Assembly: GCF_028281305.1 (NCBI RefSeq)
Contig: NZ_JANQKD010000013.1
Coordinates: 17,941-81,940 of the forward strand
Direction: 5' to 3'
DNA from: Pelagibius sp.
GTDB lineage: Bacteria; Pseudomonadota; Alphaproteobacteria; Kiloniellales; Kiloniellaceae
DNA: 64,000 bases
The notes below the pieces were generated by a model, which was given only the letters and a program-made list of their open reading frames with translations, made no database searches and had not been told where the DNA came from. This document shows positions 43,552 through 52,693 of the stretch, in pieces. The translations under genes and the position numbers were made by a program. Position 1 is the stretch's first letter, and every line of letters begins with the position of its first letter.

Positions 43552-44457
43552 CTAGCCCCGGCCCTTGGTCTTGGTCTTGCCGGGCCGGGCGTTCTTCTCC
43601 AGGAACTGGACCATCAGGTCGGCCACGTCCACTCCGGTGGCCTTCTCCACGCCCTCCAGCCCGGGGGAGGAGTTGACTTCCATCACCACCGCGCCGTGGT
43701 TGGAGCGCAGCATGTCGACGCCGCAGACATTGAGGCCCATGGCCTTGGCGGCGCGCACGGCGGTGGAGCGTTCTTCGGCTGTGATCTTGATGCGCGTCGC
43801 CTCGCCGCCGCGGTGCAGGTTGGAGCGGAAGTCATCGGCGGCCCCCTTGCGCTGCATGGCGGCGACCACCTTGCCGCCGACCACGAAGGCCCGGATATCG
43901 GTGCCGCCGGCTTCCTTGATGAACTCCTGCACCAGGATGTTCACGTTGGCGCCGCGGAACGCCTCGACCACCGACTTGGCGGAGTTCTTCGTATCGGCCA
44001 GGACGACGCCGATGCCCTGGGTGCCTTCGAGAAGCTTGATCACCACCGGTGCGCCGCCGGCGATCTTGATCACTTCCTCGGTCACCTTGGGATCGTGGGC
44101 GAAGGCGGTGACCGGCAGGCCGATGCCGTCGCGGGCCAGGAGCTGCATGGAGCGCAGCTTGTCGCGCGAGCGGCCGATGGCCACCGATTCGTTCAGAGGA
44201 AAGACCCCCATCATCTCGAACTGCCTAAGCACGGCGAGGCCGTAGTAGGTGATCGAGGCGCCGATGCGCGGGATGACCGCGTCATAGCCGGCCAGTTTTT
44301 CGCCGTTGTAGATCACCATCGGCCGGTGCGAGGTGATGTTCATGTAGCAGCGCAGGGTATTGGCGATATCGAGTTCGTGCCCTCTGGCCTCGGCAGCCGC
44401 CACAAGACGCCGGTGGGAATAGAGGTTCGGGTTGCGGGCCAGCATGAGAATCTTCAT
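43552..44457 (-). CDS. rimK: RimK-type ATP-grasp alpha-L-glutamate ligase
   Basis: The 301-residue protein matches RimK throughout: [19 protein letters not shown] at the start, [26 protein letters not shown], the ATP-grasp strands [14 protein letters not shown] and [21 protein letters not shown], and the metal site [12 protein letters not shown]. RimK adds glutamate residues to ribosomal protein S6 or makes poly-alpha-glutamate. A Lys-rich C-terminal tail is short. It lies 4 bases from the hydrolase gene and 75 from the protease gene. Confidence 0.93.
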   Translation of the reverse strand: MKILMLARNPNLYSHRRLVAAAEARGHELDIANTLRCYMNITSHRPMVIYNGEKLAGYDAVIPRIGASITYYGLAVLRQFEMMGVFPLNESVAIGRSRDKLRSMQLLARDGIGLPVTAFAHDPKVTEEVIKIAGGAPVVIKLLEGTQGIGVVLADTKNSAKSVVEAFRGANVNILVQEFIKEAGGTDIRAFVVGGKVVAAMQRKGAADDFRSNLHRGGEATRIKITAEERSTAVRAAKAMGLNVCGVDMLRSNHGAVVMEVNSSPGLEGVEKATGVDVADLMVQFLEKNARPGKTKTKGRG

Positions 44458-44532
44458 CGCAAGCGTCCTGGCTTCGGCCTTGGCAGGCCTTGGGGGTGGG
44501 GGCCGGGTAGGGAGTGGACCGTTCTCTCCAAG

Positions 44533-45081
44533 CTAGCGACCTTGTCTTGGGCTCAAGAGGAACGAGCGCGAGGGATGTACCAGAAAGCGCCCGGCGCGCA
44601 AGGCGGTTCGTCCGAACAGCATTTCGAAACCCATCTCCGCCCGGTTGGTCAGGGTCAGCTCTATCTCGAAGTGCTTTTCGCCGAGCACCACCGGCGTGGT
44701 GATGACAAAGCGATCCTGGGCGTGGCCGCTGGAGCTCTTGACCGGACGGTGGTCGCGGACCGGGGCGCGGCATTGGATCCGGGCACGGTCGTGCACCCCG
44801 CCGCTGTGGGGGGCGACCTCGAAGGTCACCCAGAGCGCGCCCTCGTGGTCGAAAGGGGCAATGTTCATGGCATGGAGGGCCGAGGTGCGGGCGCCGGTGT
44901 CGGTCTTCGCCTTGATGCGCTCGATCCCAAGGGCCGGGAGGGACAGCCACTCGCGCCAGCCGATCAGCGCCTGTTTCTCGGTCAGGCTGGTGACTTCAGC
45001 CTTGATTCCCCTGCGCTTCGGCTTCTTGGCAGCGGTCTTCGCGCCGGATCCTTTACGGGCCGTCTTGGGCTTCTTTGCCAC
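44533..45081 (-). CDS. Retropepsin-like protease of the RimB/'ATP-dependent zinc protease' family
   Basis: The 182-residue protein has a basic N-terminal tail (KKPKTARKGSG) and a retropepsin-like core. It starts at IGWREWLSLPALGIERIKAKTDTGARTSALHA, where DTGA carries the catalytic Asp, and ends with TNRAEMGFEMLFGRTALRAGRFLV. Members are regularly encoded beside RimK-type ligases. I start it at GTG 45081 (GGGGGATCA upstream) rather than at TTG 45141. It leads the protease-RimK-hydrolase set. Confidence 0.85.
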   Translation of the reverse strand: MAKKPKTARKGSGAKTAAKKPKRRGIKAEVTSLTEKQALIGWREWLSLPALGIERIKAKTDTGARTSALHAMNIAPFDHEGALWVTFEVAPHSGGVHDRARIQCRAPVRDHRPVKSSSGHAQDRFVITTPVVLGEKHFEIELTLTNRAEMGFEMLFGRTALRAGRFLVHPSRSFLLSPRQGR

Positions 45082-45189
45082 TGATCCCCCCAGTGAGTCT
45101 TTCCGCCGATGCTGACGGACCTCACGGGCAGGATCAAGCAACTATCCGCAGGTGGCTTCCGGCCGAGGGGCCGGAGATGCCCAGTGGTT

Positions 45190-48100
45190 CTACTCCGCCG
45201 GAGCACCCTGCTTCGCCGGGGCGTCGGGCCTCACCGGGGCATCCGGCTTCACCTGGCCGCTGGCCGGGCCGCTTTTGCGGAAGATCCGCCGCAGCACGAC
45301 GTAGAAGACCGGGGTCAGGAGGAGGCCGAAGAAGGTGACCCCCAGCATGCCGGAGAAGACCGCCGTGCCCAGAGCCTGGCGCATCTCGGCCCCCGGCCCC
45401 TGGGCGACGGCCAGGGGCAGCACGCCGAGGATGAAGGCGAAAGCCGTCATCAGGATCGGTCGCAGGCGCAGGCGTGCGGCCTCCACCGTGGCGTCGATCA
45501 GGCCCTTGCCCTCTTCCTCGAGCTGCTTGGCGAACTCTACAATCAGGATGGCGTTCTTCGCCGCCAGACCGACGAGAACGATGAGGCCGACCTGGGTCAG
45601 GATGTTGTTGTCCATGCCCCGCAGGCTGACGCCCAGCAGCGCCGCCAGGATGCTGGTTGGCACAATCAGAATGATTGCCTTCGGCAGCACCCAGCTTTCG
45701 TACTGCGCTGCCAGCACGAGAAAAGCAAAGATCACGGCGAGAGCGAAGATGTAAATCGCGGCATCGCCGGCGAGCTTTTCCTGCAGGGCCAGTTCTGTCC
45801 ATTCGAAGGTGAGGCCCCGTGGCAGGTTGTTGGCGGCCATCGCCTCCATGATGTCCAGGCTGTCGCCGGTCGAAACCCCGCGCGCCGCGTTGCCCTGCAA
45901 GGGGACCGAGACCAGCATGTTGTAGCGCTGCACCAGGTCCGGGCCCGAGCGGTCCTGGACCGTCACCAGGGAGCCCAGCGGCACCAGGGCGTTGGTCGCC
46001 GAGCGGACCTTCAGACCGAGGATGTCCTCCGGCGCCAGTCGGAACTGCTGGTCGGCCTGTACGCGCACCTGGTAGAGACGTCCGAAGGCATTGAAATCGT
46101 TGACATAGGTTGAGCCGAGGTTGACCGACAGCGCCTCGAAAATATTGGAAATGGGGACGTTCAGCATCTGCGCCCGCACCCGGTCGATCTCCAGGAAGAT
46201 CTGCGGGCTGGAGGCCGAGAAGGTGGTGAAGACACCGGTGACGCCGGGGGTCTGCTGCGCTTCGCCCATCATCTGGAAGGCGGCGGCCAGGACGCGCCGG
46301 ATGTCCGAGCCTTCCTTCTCCTGAAGCTGCATCTTGAAGCCGCCGGCGTTGCCGACGCCGCGCACCGGCGGTGGCGGAATGGCGATGATGAAGGCTTCGC
46401 GCAGCGACTGCATGCGCCCGAAGAGATCGCCGATGATGACATCGGCCGAGAGGCCCTGGGCGATGCGCGGGGCGAACTCGTCAAAGCGGGCGAAGATCAC
46501 GCCCTGGTTGGTGGCGTTGGTGAAGGTGGCGCCGGAGAAGCCGGCGAAGGCGACCGCATCGGTGACCCCGGGCGTCGAATTGACGATCTCGGAGGCCTTG
46601 CGGATTACGGCGTCGGTGCGGTCCAGGGAGGCGCCGTCGGGAAGCTGCACGACGACGATGGCATAGCCCTGGTCAAGGGTGGGGATGAAGCCGCGCGGCA
46701 CCGTGGTCAGCATGTGGTAGGCGCCGTAGATCAGGCCGCCGAAAACCACCAGGACCAAACCCAGCATGGCACTGCGGGAGACGAGAAGACGCACCAGGGC
46801 GGCATAGCCCTCGGCCATGCGGTCGAAGCCGCTGTTGAAACGATCGGCCATCCAGCTTCCCGCGCGGGCCAGAGGGTTCTTGCCCGTCGGCTTGTCGTGC
46901 GGCTGCAGCAGGATCGCCGCCATGGCGGGCGACAGCGTGAGCGAGTTGATCGAGGAGATCGCCGTCGAGACGGCGATGGTCACGGCGAACTGCTGATAGA
47001 ACTGGCCGGAAACACCGGGCACGAAGGCGGTGGGCACGAACACCGCAATCAGCACCAGGGAGGTGGCAATGAGCGCGCCGGCCACTTCGTCCATGGTGCG
47101 ATGCGCGGCGTCGCGCGGGGCCATGCCGTTGGCGATGTTGCGCTCCACATTCTCGACCACCACGATGGCGTCATCGACCACGATGCCGATGGACAACACG
47201 AGGCCGAACAGCGTCAACATGTTGATGGAGTAGCCGAGCGCCAGCATCACCGCGAAGGTGCCGATGAGCGACACCGGGATCGCCAGGATCGGGATGATCG
47301 CCGTACGCCAGCTTTGCAGGAAGACGACGATCACCACCACCACAAGGACGATGGCCTCGAAGATGGTGGTGTAGACGGCTTCGATGGAGGCGGAGATGAA
47401 CTCCGTGGGATTGTAGACCACCTGGTAGTCCAGTCCCACGGGGAAGTCCTTTTTCAGCTCCGCCATCACCGCGAGAATCTCGTCGGAGGTGGCGAGCGCA
47501 TTGCTGCCCGGTCTCTGGAAGATGCCGAGGGCGACGGCAGGTTTGTTGTTGAGGTAGGAGTTTGTGACGTAGTCCTGCGCGCCCAGTTCGACACGGGCGA
47601 CATCCTGCACGCGCACGATACGTCCGTCTTCGGTGGCCCGGACGATGACCCTGCCGAACTGCTTGGGGTCGTCGAAGCGGCCCTGGGTCGTCACCGTGTA
47701 CTGAAAGGCGTTGTTGGCCGTGTTGGGCGGAGCGCCGAGCGCGCCGCCGGACACCTGAACGTTCTGCTCGCGCAGGGCGTCCACGACATCGCCGGGTGTG
47801 AGGCCATAGGCTGAGAGCTTTTCCGGATCGATCCAGACGCGGGTGGCGAACTGCCGCTCGCCGAAGATGGTCAACTCGCCGACGCCGTCGAGCCGCACGA
47901 GGATGTCGCGGACCCGCGCGCGGGCGTAGTTGGAGACGTAGAGCTGGTCGTAGGTTTCGTCCGGCGAGAGCATGTGCACGACCATCATCAGGTCGGGCGA
48001 GCTCTTGGCTGTGGTGACACCAAGGCGGCGCACCTCCTCGGGCAGGCGCGGCTCGGCGATGGAGACGCGGTTCTGTACGAGGACCTGCGCATCGTCCAGG

Positions 48101-48402
48101 TTGGTGCCAAGCTGGAAGGTCACGGTCAGCGACATGCTGCCGTCGGAGGTCGAGTAGGAAGACATGTAGAGCATGCCTTCCACACCGTTGATTTCCTGCT
48201 CCAGCGGCGTGGCCACGGTCGCCGCCACGGTGGCGGCGTCGGCGCCGGGATAGCTGGCGCGCACGACGATGGAGGGCGGTGCGATCTCCGGGTATTGTGA
48301 GACCGGGAGCTGGGTGTAGGCCACCAGCCCCAGGATCACCAGGATGATGGAGAGCACCGAAGCGAAGATCGGCCGGTCGACGAAGAAGTGTGCAAAGTTC
48401 AT
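45190..48402 (-). CDS. RND multidrug efflux transporter, HAE1 family (AcrB/MexF-like)
   Basis: The 1070-residue inner-membrane protein begins MNFAHFFVDRPIFASVLSII and has the 12-helix RND layout with two large periplasmic loops. The proton-relay region GIVVDDAIVVVENVERN in helix 4 and the second-half counterpart GLAAKNAILIVEFAKQLEEEG are intact. Its C-terminal tail contains Pro-Ala-Glu-rich low-complexity sequence. The adaptor gene lies 38 bases upstream in the same operon. No outer-membrane channel gene follows, so it must use a TolC-type protein encoded elsewhere. No local repressor gene is present. Confidence 0.95.
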   Translation of the reverse strand: MNFAHFFVDRPIFASVLSIILVILGLVAYTQLPVSQYPEIAPPSIVVRASYPGADAATVAATVATPLEQEINGVEGMLYMSSYSTSDGSMSLTVTFQLGTNLDDAQVLVQNRVSIAEPRLPEEVRRLGVTTAKSSPDLMMVVHMLSPDETYDQLYVSNYARARVRDILVRLDGVGELTIFGERQFATRVWIDPEKLSAYGLTPGDVVDALREQNVQVSGGALGAPPNTANNAFQYTVTTQGRFDDPKQFGRVIVRATEDGRIVRVQDVARVELGAQDYVTNSYLNNKPAVALGIFQRPGSNALATSDEILAVMAELKKDFPVGLDYQVVYNPTEFISASIEAVYTTIFEAIVLVVVVIVVFLQSWRTAIIPILAIPVSLIGTFAVMLALGYSINMLTLFGLVLSIGIVVDDAIVVVENVERNIANGMAPRDAAHRTMDEVAGALIATSLVLIAVFVPTAFVPGVSGQFYQQFAVTIAVSTAISSINSLTLSPAMAAILLQPHDKPTGKNPLARAGSWMADRFNSGFDRMAEGYAALVRLLVSRSAMLGLVLVVFGGLIYGAYHMLTTVPRGFIPTLDQGYAIVVVQLPDGASLDRTDAVIRKASEIVNSTPGVTDAVAFAGFSGATFTNATNQGVIFARFDEFAPRIAQGLSADVIIGDLFGRMQSLREAFIIAIPPPPVRGVGNAGGFKMQLQEKEGSDIRRVLAAAFQMMGEAQQTPGVTGVFTTFSASSPQIFLEIDRVRAQMLNVPISNIFEALSVNLGSTYVNDFNAFGRLYQVRVQADQQFRLAPEDILGLKVRSATNALVPLGSLVTVQDRSGPDLVQRYNMLVSVPLQGNAARGVSTGDSLDIMEAMAANNLPRGLTFEWTELALQEKLAGDAAIYIFALAVIFAFLVLAAQYESWVLPKAIILIVPTSILAALLGVSLRGMDNNILTQVGLIVLVGLAAKNAILIVEFAKQLEEEGKGLIDATVEAARLRLRPILMTAFAFILGVLPLAVAQGPGAEMRQALGTAVFSGMLGVTFFGLLLTPVFYVVLRRIFRKSGPASGQVKPDAPVRPDAPAKQGAPAE

Positions 48403-48440
48403 GGCCGCGTCCGGCTCCGGTTGGTTCTGGCGCGGGCCAC

Positions 48441-49589
48441 CTACTGGGCTTCTTCGGCCAACTGGATGGTCTCCGGCGCCACCGTAATGCCCGGGCGCAC
48501 CCGCATCAGCCCTTCGACGACAATCTGCTCATCGCCCGTCAGGCCGTCGCGGATCACGCGGTAACCGTCGATCTTGGGTCCGGGCCGCACTTCCCGGGTC
48601 GAGACCACGCCCTCCTCGTTGACGAGATAGACGATGCGCTTGTTCTGGTCGGCGGTGATCGCTTCGTCCGGGATCAGAATGCCGAGGTAGGGCAATGACC
48701 CGGGCACGTTCACCCGGCCGAAGAGGCCCGGCTGCAGCACCAGGTCTTCGTTCTGGAACACAGCGCGCACGCGCATGGTGCCTGAATCCTCGTCCAGGCG
48801 GTTCTCCGAGAAGTCGAGGTTGCCCTCGCGGGGCTCCTCCACGGTGTCGCCGAGGCGCACGGTCACCGGCAGGCGGCTGCCGCCTTCCTGCAGCGCCTGC
48901 CCGCGCGAGCGGGCGTCACGCGCGTAGGCCAGGTAATAGCGCTCGTTGATGTCGAAGTAGAAATAGATCGGGTCGAGCGAAACGATACTTGTCAGGACCG
49001 TTTCGTTGGCTTCCACCAGGTTGCCGATGGACAGGAGATGGCGCCCGATCCGCCCGCCGAAGGGGGCGCGGATCTCGGTAAACTCGAGATCGAGGGCCGC
49101 GGCTTGGACGGCCGCGCGCGCGCCTCCGACCTCGGCCTGGGAGGAGATGAACTCCTGGCGGCGCTCGTCCACGACGCTGCGCGAGATGTTGCCGCGCTGC
49201 ACCAGTTCCTCGGCGCGGGCGAGTTCCTTCTGGGCGAACTCGTAGCGCGATTGCGCGATCTGAAGGGCCGCCTCGGCCTGCCCGAGGATGGCGCGGAAGG
49301 GGCGCTGGTCGATCGTAAAGAGCAACTGGCCCGCTTCGACGATGGCACCGTCTTCGAAGTGTATTTCGTCGAGATAGCCACCGACCCGGGCGCTGACCTG
49401 AACCTCGTCGACGGCCTCGAAGCGTCCCACGAATTCATCGTCCTCGACGATCTGTTTGACCACCGGTTTGGCGATGGTCACCGACGGCGGGGGCGGCGGC
49501 ACCGCCCGCGCCTCCGCAGCTTGATCCGCTTGGTCGCAGGCTGCCAGCACAAGACCGGCGGCAACGAGAGCAATAACGCGCAACATCAT
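48441..49589 (-). CDS. RND efflux periplasmic adaptor (MexE/AcrA-like lipoprotein)
   Basis: The 382-residue protein has a lipoprotein signal peptide with the lipobox VLAACDQ. It has the adaptor domains in order: barrel-sandwich half (DEVQVSARVGGYLDEIHFEDG), alpha hairpin (QAEAALQIAQSRYEFAQKELARAEEL), second half (TEIRAPFGGRIGRHLLSIGNLV) and a membrane-proximal domain (PGLFGRVNVPG). It couples the RND pump to an outer-membrane channel. Start is ATG 49589, just before the signal peptide; the frame upstream is unrelated. It is the first gene of the pump operon. Confidence 0.93.
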   Translation of the reverse strand: MMLRVIALVAAGLVLAACDQADQAAEARAVPPPPPSVTIAKPVVKQIVEDDEFVGRFEAVDEVQVSARVGGYLDEIHFEDGAIVEAGQLLFTIDQRPFRAILGQAEAALQIAQSRYEFAQKELARAEELVQRGNISRSVVDERRQEFISSQAEVGGARAAVQAAALDLEFTEIRAPFGGRIGRHLLSIGNLVEANETVLTSIVSLDPIYFYFDINERYYLAYARDARSRGQALQEGGSRLPVTVRLGDTVEEPREGNLDFSENRLDEDSGTMRVRAVFQNEDLVLQPGLFGRVNVPGSLPYLGILIPDEAITADQNKRIVYLVNEEGVVSTREVRPGPKIDGYRVIRDGLTGDEQIVVEGLMRVRPGITVAPETIQLAEEAQ

Positions 49590-50070
49590 GGTGGCCCGCT
49601 GTGATGTTTGGCTGAAGAGTGCAAGTTCCAGTTGGTCGGCTCCCACAAACCCCAGTCTGCAGGATTCCACAAACCCGAATGCAGGGATTCCGCAAAAGCG
49701 GCATTTCCCGCACCCGCCCAATGGTTTCCCAAATATGACCGTCCTGGCAAGTTACAACCGCGCGTCAGCTTCTTAGGCGGATCGACTAGGTCCCTGCGGA
49801 AAGCATCGGAACGCCTGGATCAGGGGCTCGAAGGCAAGGAGATTCAAGCCAAAGCCAGATGATCATTGAGCTTAGCAGTCCGACCGAGCCGTCCTGTGAC
49901 CTTTTTCCGGGAGGCGGGCCGTTGGCCGCGGTCTGTTTCTGCATGGCGGCTTTGCGGAAACGGCAGTCCTCCGCCTTCCTGGGATGCGCTGCGTGGGGCG
50001 GCCGTAGCTCGTTTGCAGGCGAATGATATCGGGGCGGCGGCCCATTGTCCGAACGCTTCAAGAGCGCCGG
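49590..50070. other. Intergenic region between adaptor and RpiR genes
   Basis: The 481-base stretch holds the promoter of the pump operon. It contains an imperfect direct repeat, TGCAGGATTCCACAAACC at 49658 and TGCAGGGATTCCGCAAAA at 49680, within a longer CACAAACCC-rich segment. I find no convincing gene, terminator or RNA. Confidence 0.5.
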
Positions 50071-51123
50071 TCAGACGAATTTCCGAAACAGTTTTGTCTG
50101 ATCGAAGAGGTCTTCCAGCGCTTTCATGCGCCCCTTGGTTTCCGCCCAGGTCTCGTTCTGCACCGCCGCGATCAAGGCTTCCACGACAAACAGCGTGACC
50201 ACGGAAGAGTCCCAGGCCGAAGGCGCCTCGATCCGCGAATGAAAGCTGTGACTGGCTTCCTTCGCCGCGGGCGAGCCCCATTGGTCTGTAAAGAGGATAA
50301 CGATCACATCGCGCGCCCGGGCCATTTCCAACAGCCGCAGGATGTCGTGCTCGTAGCGGCGGATGTCGAAAGCGACCAGAACATCGCCCGCCTTCATGTT
50401 CAGGACGTAGTGAGGCCAGGCGTTTGCGTTCGAGGCGATCAGTGTGGTGCCCGCCCGGATCACCTGCATGTGGGTGAACAAGTAATCCGCGAGCGAACGG
50501 GTGAGGCGCCCGCCGACCACATGAACGGCGCGCTCGCGATCGGCCAGAAGGCTGGCCACATGGCTGAACTCCTCCAGGTTCAGTTGCTTCAAGGTCTGGC
50601 GCAGGTTCTCCAGCACCGCATCGGCGAAGCGATTGAGGATATGGGTGTCCGGGGCGCTTTCCGCCCAGCGGTCGTGCTTGGCGATCGGGTTCGAGATCGT
50701 GGCCTCGAGCTCCGCGCGCAAGGCGGACTGCAGTTCAGGAAAGCCCGCAAATCCGAGCTTCTTGGCCATCCTGGCCACGGTGGGCGTGGAAACGCCGGCC
50801 GACTCGGAGACGGCGGTGATGCTGCCGAGTCCGGAAACCGGGTAGTTCGCCAGCATGGTGTTTGCCAGCTGCCGTTCCGCACGCGTCAGAGAGTCGAAAT
50901 GACCGCGGATGCGTTCTGCGACCGTCAGGTGCTGGCGTTGCCCTTCGCGCCGCTTGGCGTTGCGCCCGCGGGACGCCGCCGTCTTGCCGGTTCCTGGTTT
51001 GCCGGTCCCAGCCTTGCCGGTCCCAGCCTTGCCGTTCGCCGCTTTGCGGCCCCCGCCCTTTCCGGTTTTGGTCATCCGTCCCTGCAGATGCTTTTTGTTG
51101 AGGAACGCCTTGTGCGCGTCCAT
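50071..51123 (-). CDS. MurR/RpiR-family transcriptional regulator
   Basis: The 350-residue protein has an N-terminal tail of about 60 residues rich in Lys and Gly with a GKAGT repeat. A RpiR-type helix-turn-helix follows at about 65-140 (LTRAERQLANTMLANYP, VSTPTVARMAKKLGFAGFPELQ), then a SIS sugar-phosphate-binding domain at about 185-320 (AVHVVGGRLTRSLADYL). It is divergent from the N-formylglutamate amidohydrolase-TRAP operon and probably controls it. ATG 51123 and ATG 51075 are both possible. The tail is encoded by a 15-bp tandem repeat. Confidence 0.9.
   Translation of the reverse strand: MDAHKAFLNKKHLQGRMTKTGKGGGRKAANGKAGTGKAGTGKPGTGKTAASRGRNAKRREGQRQHLTVAERIRGHFDSLTRAERQLANTMLANYPVSGLGSITAVSESAGVSTPTVARMAKKLGFAGFPELQSALRAELEATISNPIAKHDRWAESAPDTHILNRFADAVLENLRQTLKQLNLEEFSHVASLLADRERAVHVVGGRLTRSLADYLFTHMQVIRAGTTLIASNANAWPHYVLNMKAGDVLVAFDIRRYEHDILRLLEMARARDVIVILFTDQWGSPAAKEASHSFHSRIEAPSAWDSSVVTLFVVEALIAAVQNETWAETKGRMKALEDLFDQTKLFRKFV
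50983..51042 (-). repeat. 15-bp tandem repeat, 4 units, in the RpiR N-terminus
   Basis: Units CTTGCCGGTTCCTGG, TTTGCCGGTCCCAGC, CTTGCCGGTCCCAGC and CTTGCCGTTCGCCGC encode the Gly/Lys/Thr repeats of the disordered tail. Confidence 0.85.
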
Positions 51124-51186
51124 CAGCCTGATTGAAGAGGATACGCCAGAAAACTATCGGATGAAGAGATTTTTTCAGAATCGCGC

Positions 51187-51192
51187 TTGACA
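51187..51192 (+). promoter_or_regulatory. Possible -35 element of the amidohydrolase-TRAP operon
   Basis: TTGACA lies 71 bases before the TTG start at 51263. The expected -10 position (about 51210) holds only a weak AGGATG. TTTCAG and CTGAAA at about 51174 and 51204 form an inverted repeat around it that could be an RpiR operator. Confidence 0.3.
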
Positions 51193-51262
51193 GGAAAAAC
51201 CGGTCTGAAAGGATGGCGCCATAAGAAAGAAGTACCGCAAGCAAGAAACACAGGGGGCAATC

Positions 51263-52084
51263 TTGGCGGCGAAGCTTCAAGCGACGGACGGCGGTTCGCT
51301 TGGGCTCCTCGACGATCTCGAGGTCGCCGAGCAGGTCAATGCCGATGGCCAGGGAAACTTTCTGATCGTTTGCGAGCACGCGGCGAACCATGTGCCGTCG
51401 GCTCTCGACAATCTCGGCCTCAGCGCCTCTTTGCTGCAGACCCATATCGCCTGGGACCCCGGTGCGCGGGGCGTTGCCGAGGCCTTGGCCCTGGCACTGG
51501 ACGCGCCGCTGATCGCACAGCGGGTCTCACGGCTGGTCTACGACTGCAACCGACCGCCGGAGTCCGCCTCGGCAATTCCCGAAGTGAGCGAGATCTATCC
51601 GATCCCCGGCAACAGCGAACTGACAGCGGCCCAGCGGCAGGACCGCGTCGACGGTGTATATCGGCCGTTTCACACCGCAATCGCCAGTCACCTTCGCAGC
51701 CGCTGCGCCGAGGGCAGGCCGCCGGTCCTGGTCACCGTACACTCTTTCACGCCGGTCTACCGCGGCGTCAAACGCAGTGTCGACATCGGGGTTGTCTGCG
51801 ATACCGACTGCCGGCTGGCGGAGGCCCTGCTGCGCAGAGCCAGGGACAGCGGGCAGTTCGATGCCCGCCTGAACGAGCCCTATGGTCCTGCCGACGAGGT
51901 GACTCACACCCTTGTCGAGCACGGCCTTCCGCTGTCGTTGCTGAACGTGATGATAGAGGTCCGCAATGACCTGATCGCCGACAGCGACGCGCAGGCCGCA
52001 ATGGCCGCATGGTTGGCTGAATGCCTTATGCAGGCCTTGTGCACGGTGGATCATGGCACCGGTCGCCGGAGCGTGGGCCGATGA
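51263..52084 (+). CDS. N-formylglutamate amidohydrolase family protein
   Basis: The 273-residue protein follows the N-formylglutamate amidohydrolase fold: FLIVCEHAANHVPSAL near residue 33, DPGARGVAEALALAL, RLVYDCNRPP and LVTVHSFTPVYRG with likely metal ligands, and SLLNVMIEVRNDLI. Classical members free glutamate from N-formylglutamate in histidine breakdown. Next to a TRAP importer, this copy more likely acts on an imported N-acyl amino acid. TTG 51263 has GGGGGC close by; no better start is present. Confidence 0.87.
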   Translation: MAAKLQATDGGSLGLLDDLEVAEQVNADGQGNFLIVCEHAANHVPSALDNLGLSASLLQTHIAWDPGARGVAEALALALDAPLIAQRVSRLVYDCNRPPESASAIPEVSEIYPIPGNSELTAAQRQDRVDGVYRPFHTAIASHLRSRCAEGRPPVLVTVHSFTPVYRGVKRSVDIGVVCDTDCRLAEALLRRARDSGQFDARLNEPYGPADEVTHTLVEHGLPLSLLNVMIEVRNDLIADSDAQAAMAAWLAECLMQALCTVDHGTGRRSVGR

Positions 52085-52132
52085 GACTGCTTCCTGCGCC
52101 GCGGATCGGAGGCTTGGAGGGCGGAGCGGACC

Positions 52133-52693
52133 ATGCCTAGAGCGCTGAAGACCTATGTCCGGGTGGTGGACGGCGTGAACCTCTGGATCGGCCGCTGCGT
52201 CATGCTGTTGGTCTTCGCCATGATGGGGGTTCTGCTCTGGTCCTCCATTTCCAAGACTTTCTTTCTGCCCTCGCTCTGGACCCTGGAGATGGCCCAGTTC
52301 CTGATGGTCGCGTACTTTCTTCTGGGTGGCGCCTACTCGATGCAGCTCGGCGCCCATGTCCGCATGGACCTGCTTTACGGCGCCTGGTCGGACCGTACAA
52401 AGACCTGGGTCGACGCCTTCACGGTCGTCTTCCTGATCTTCTATCTCGTTCTGCTTCTCTATGGGGCCTACTCGAGCACCAGCTATGCGCTTGAGTACGG
52501 CGAGCGCAGCTATTCGGCTTGGCGGCCTTACATGGCGCCGATAAAGCTGGTCATGAGCCTCGGCATTCTGCTGATGCTCCTTCAGGCCTTTTCGACATTG
52601 ATCAAGGACATCGCAAAGCTGCGCGGCGAGGACCTGACGGCGCCTCCGGACGGCGGAGCTGCAGGTGAAAAGAGCGGGGAGGCGCGGGCATGA
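52133..52693 (+). CDS. TRAP transporter small permease (DctQ-like)
   Basis: The 186-residue protein has four membrane helices and the DctQ landmarks LWTLEMAQFLMVAYFLLGGAYSMQLGAHVRMDLLY around residue 50-80 and GERSYSAWRPYMAPIK. A charged C-terminal tail follows. It overlaps the large permease gene by four bases (ATGA) and starts 49 bases after the amidohydrolase gene, so the four genes form one operon. Confidence 0.92.
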   Translation: MPRALKTYVRVVDGVNLWIGRCVMLLVFAMMGVLLWSSISKTFFLPSLWTLEMAQFLMVAYFLLGGAYSMQLGAHVRMDLLYGAWSDRTKTWVDAFTVVFLIFYLVLLLYGAYSSTSYALEYGERSYSAWRPYMAPIKLVMSLGILLMLLQAFSTLIKDIAKLRGEDLTAPPDGGAAGEKSGEARA

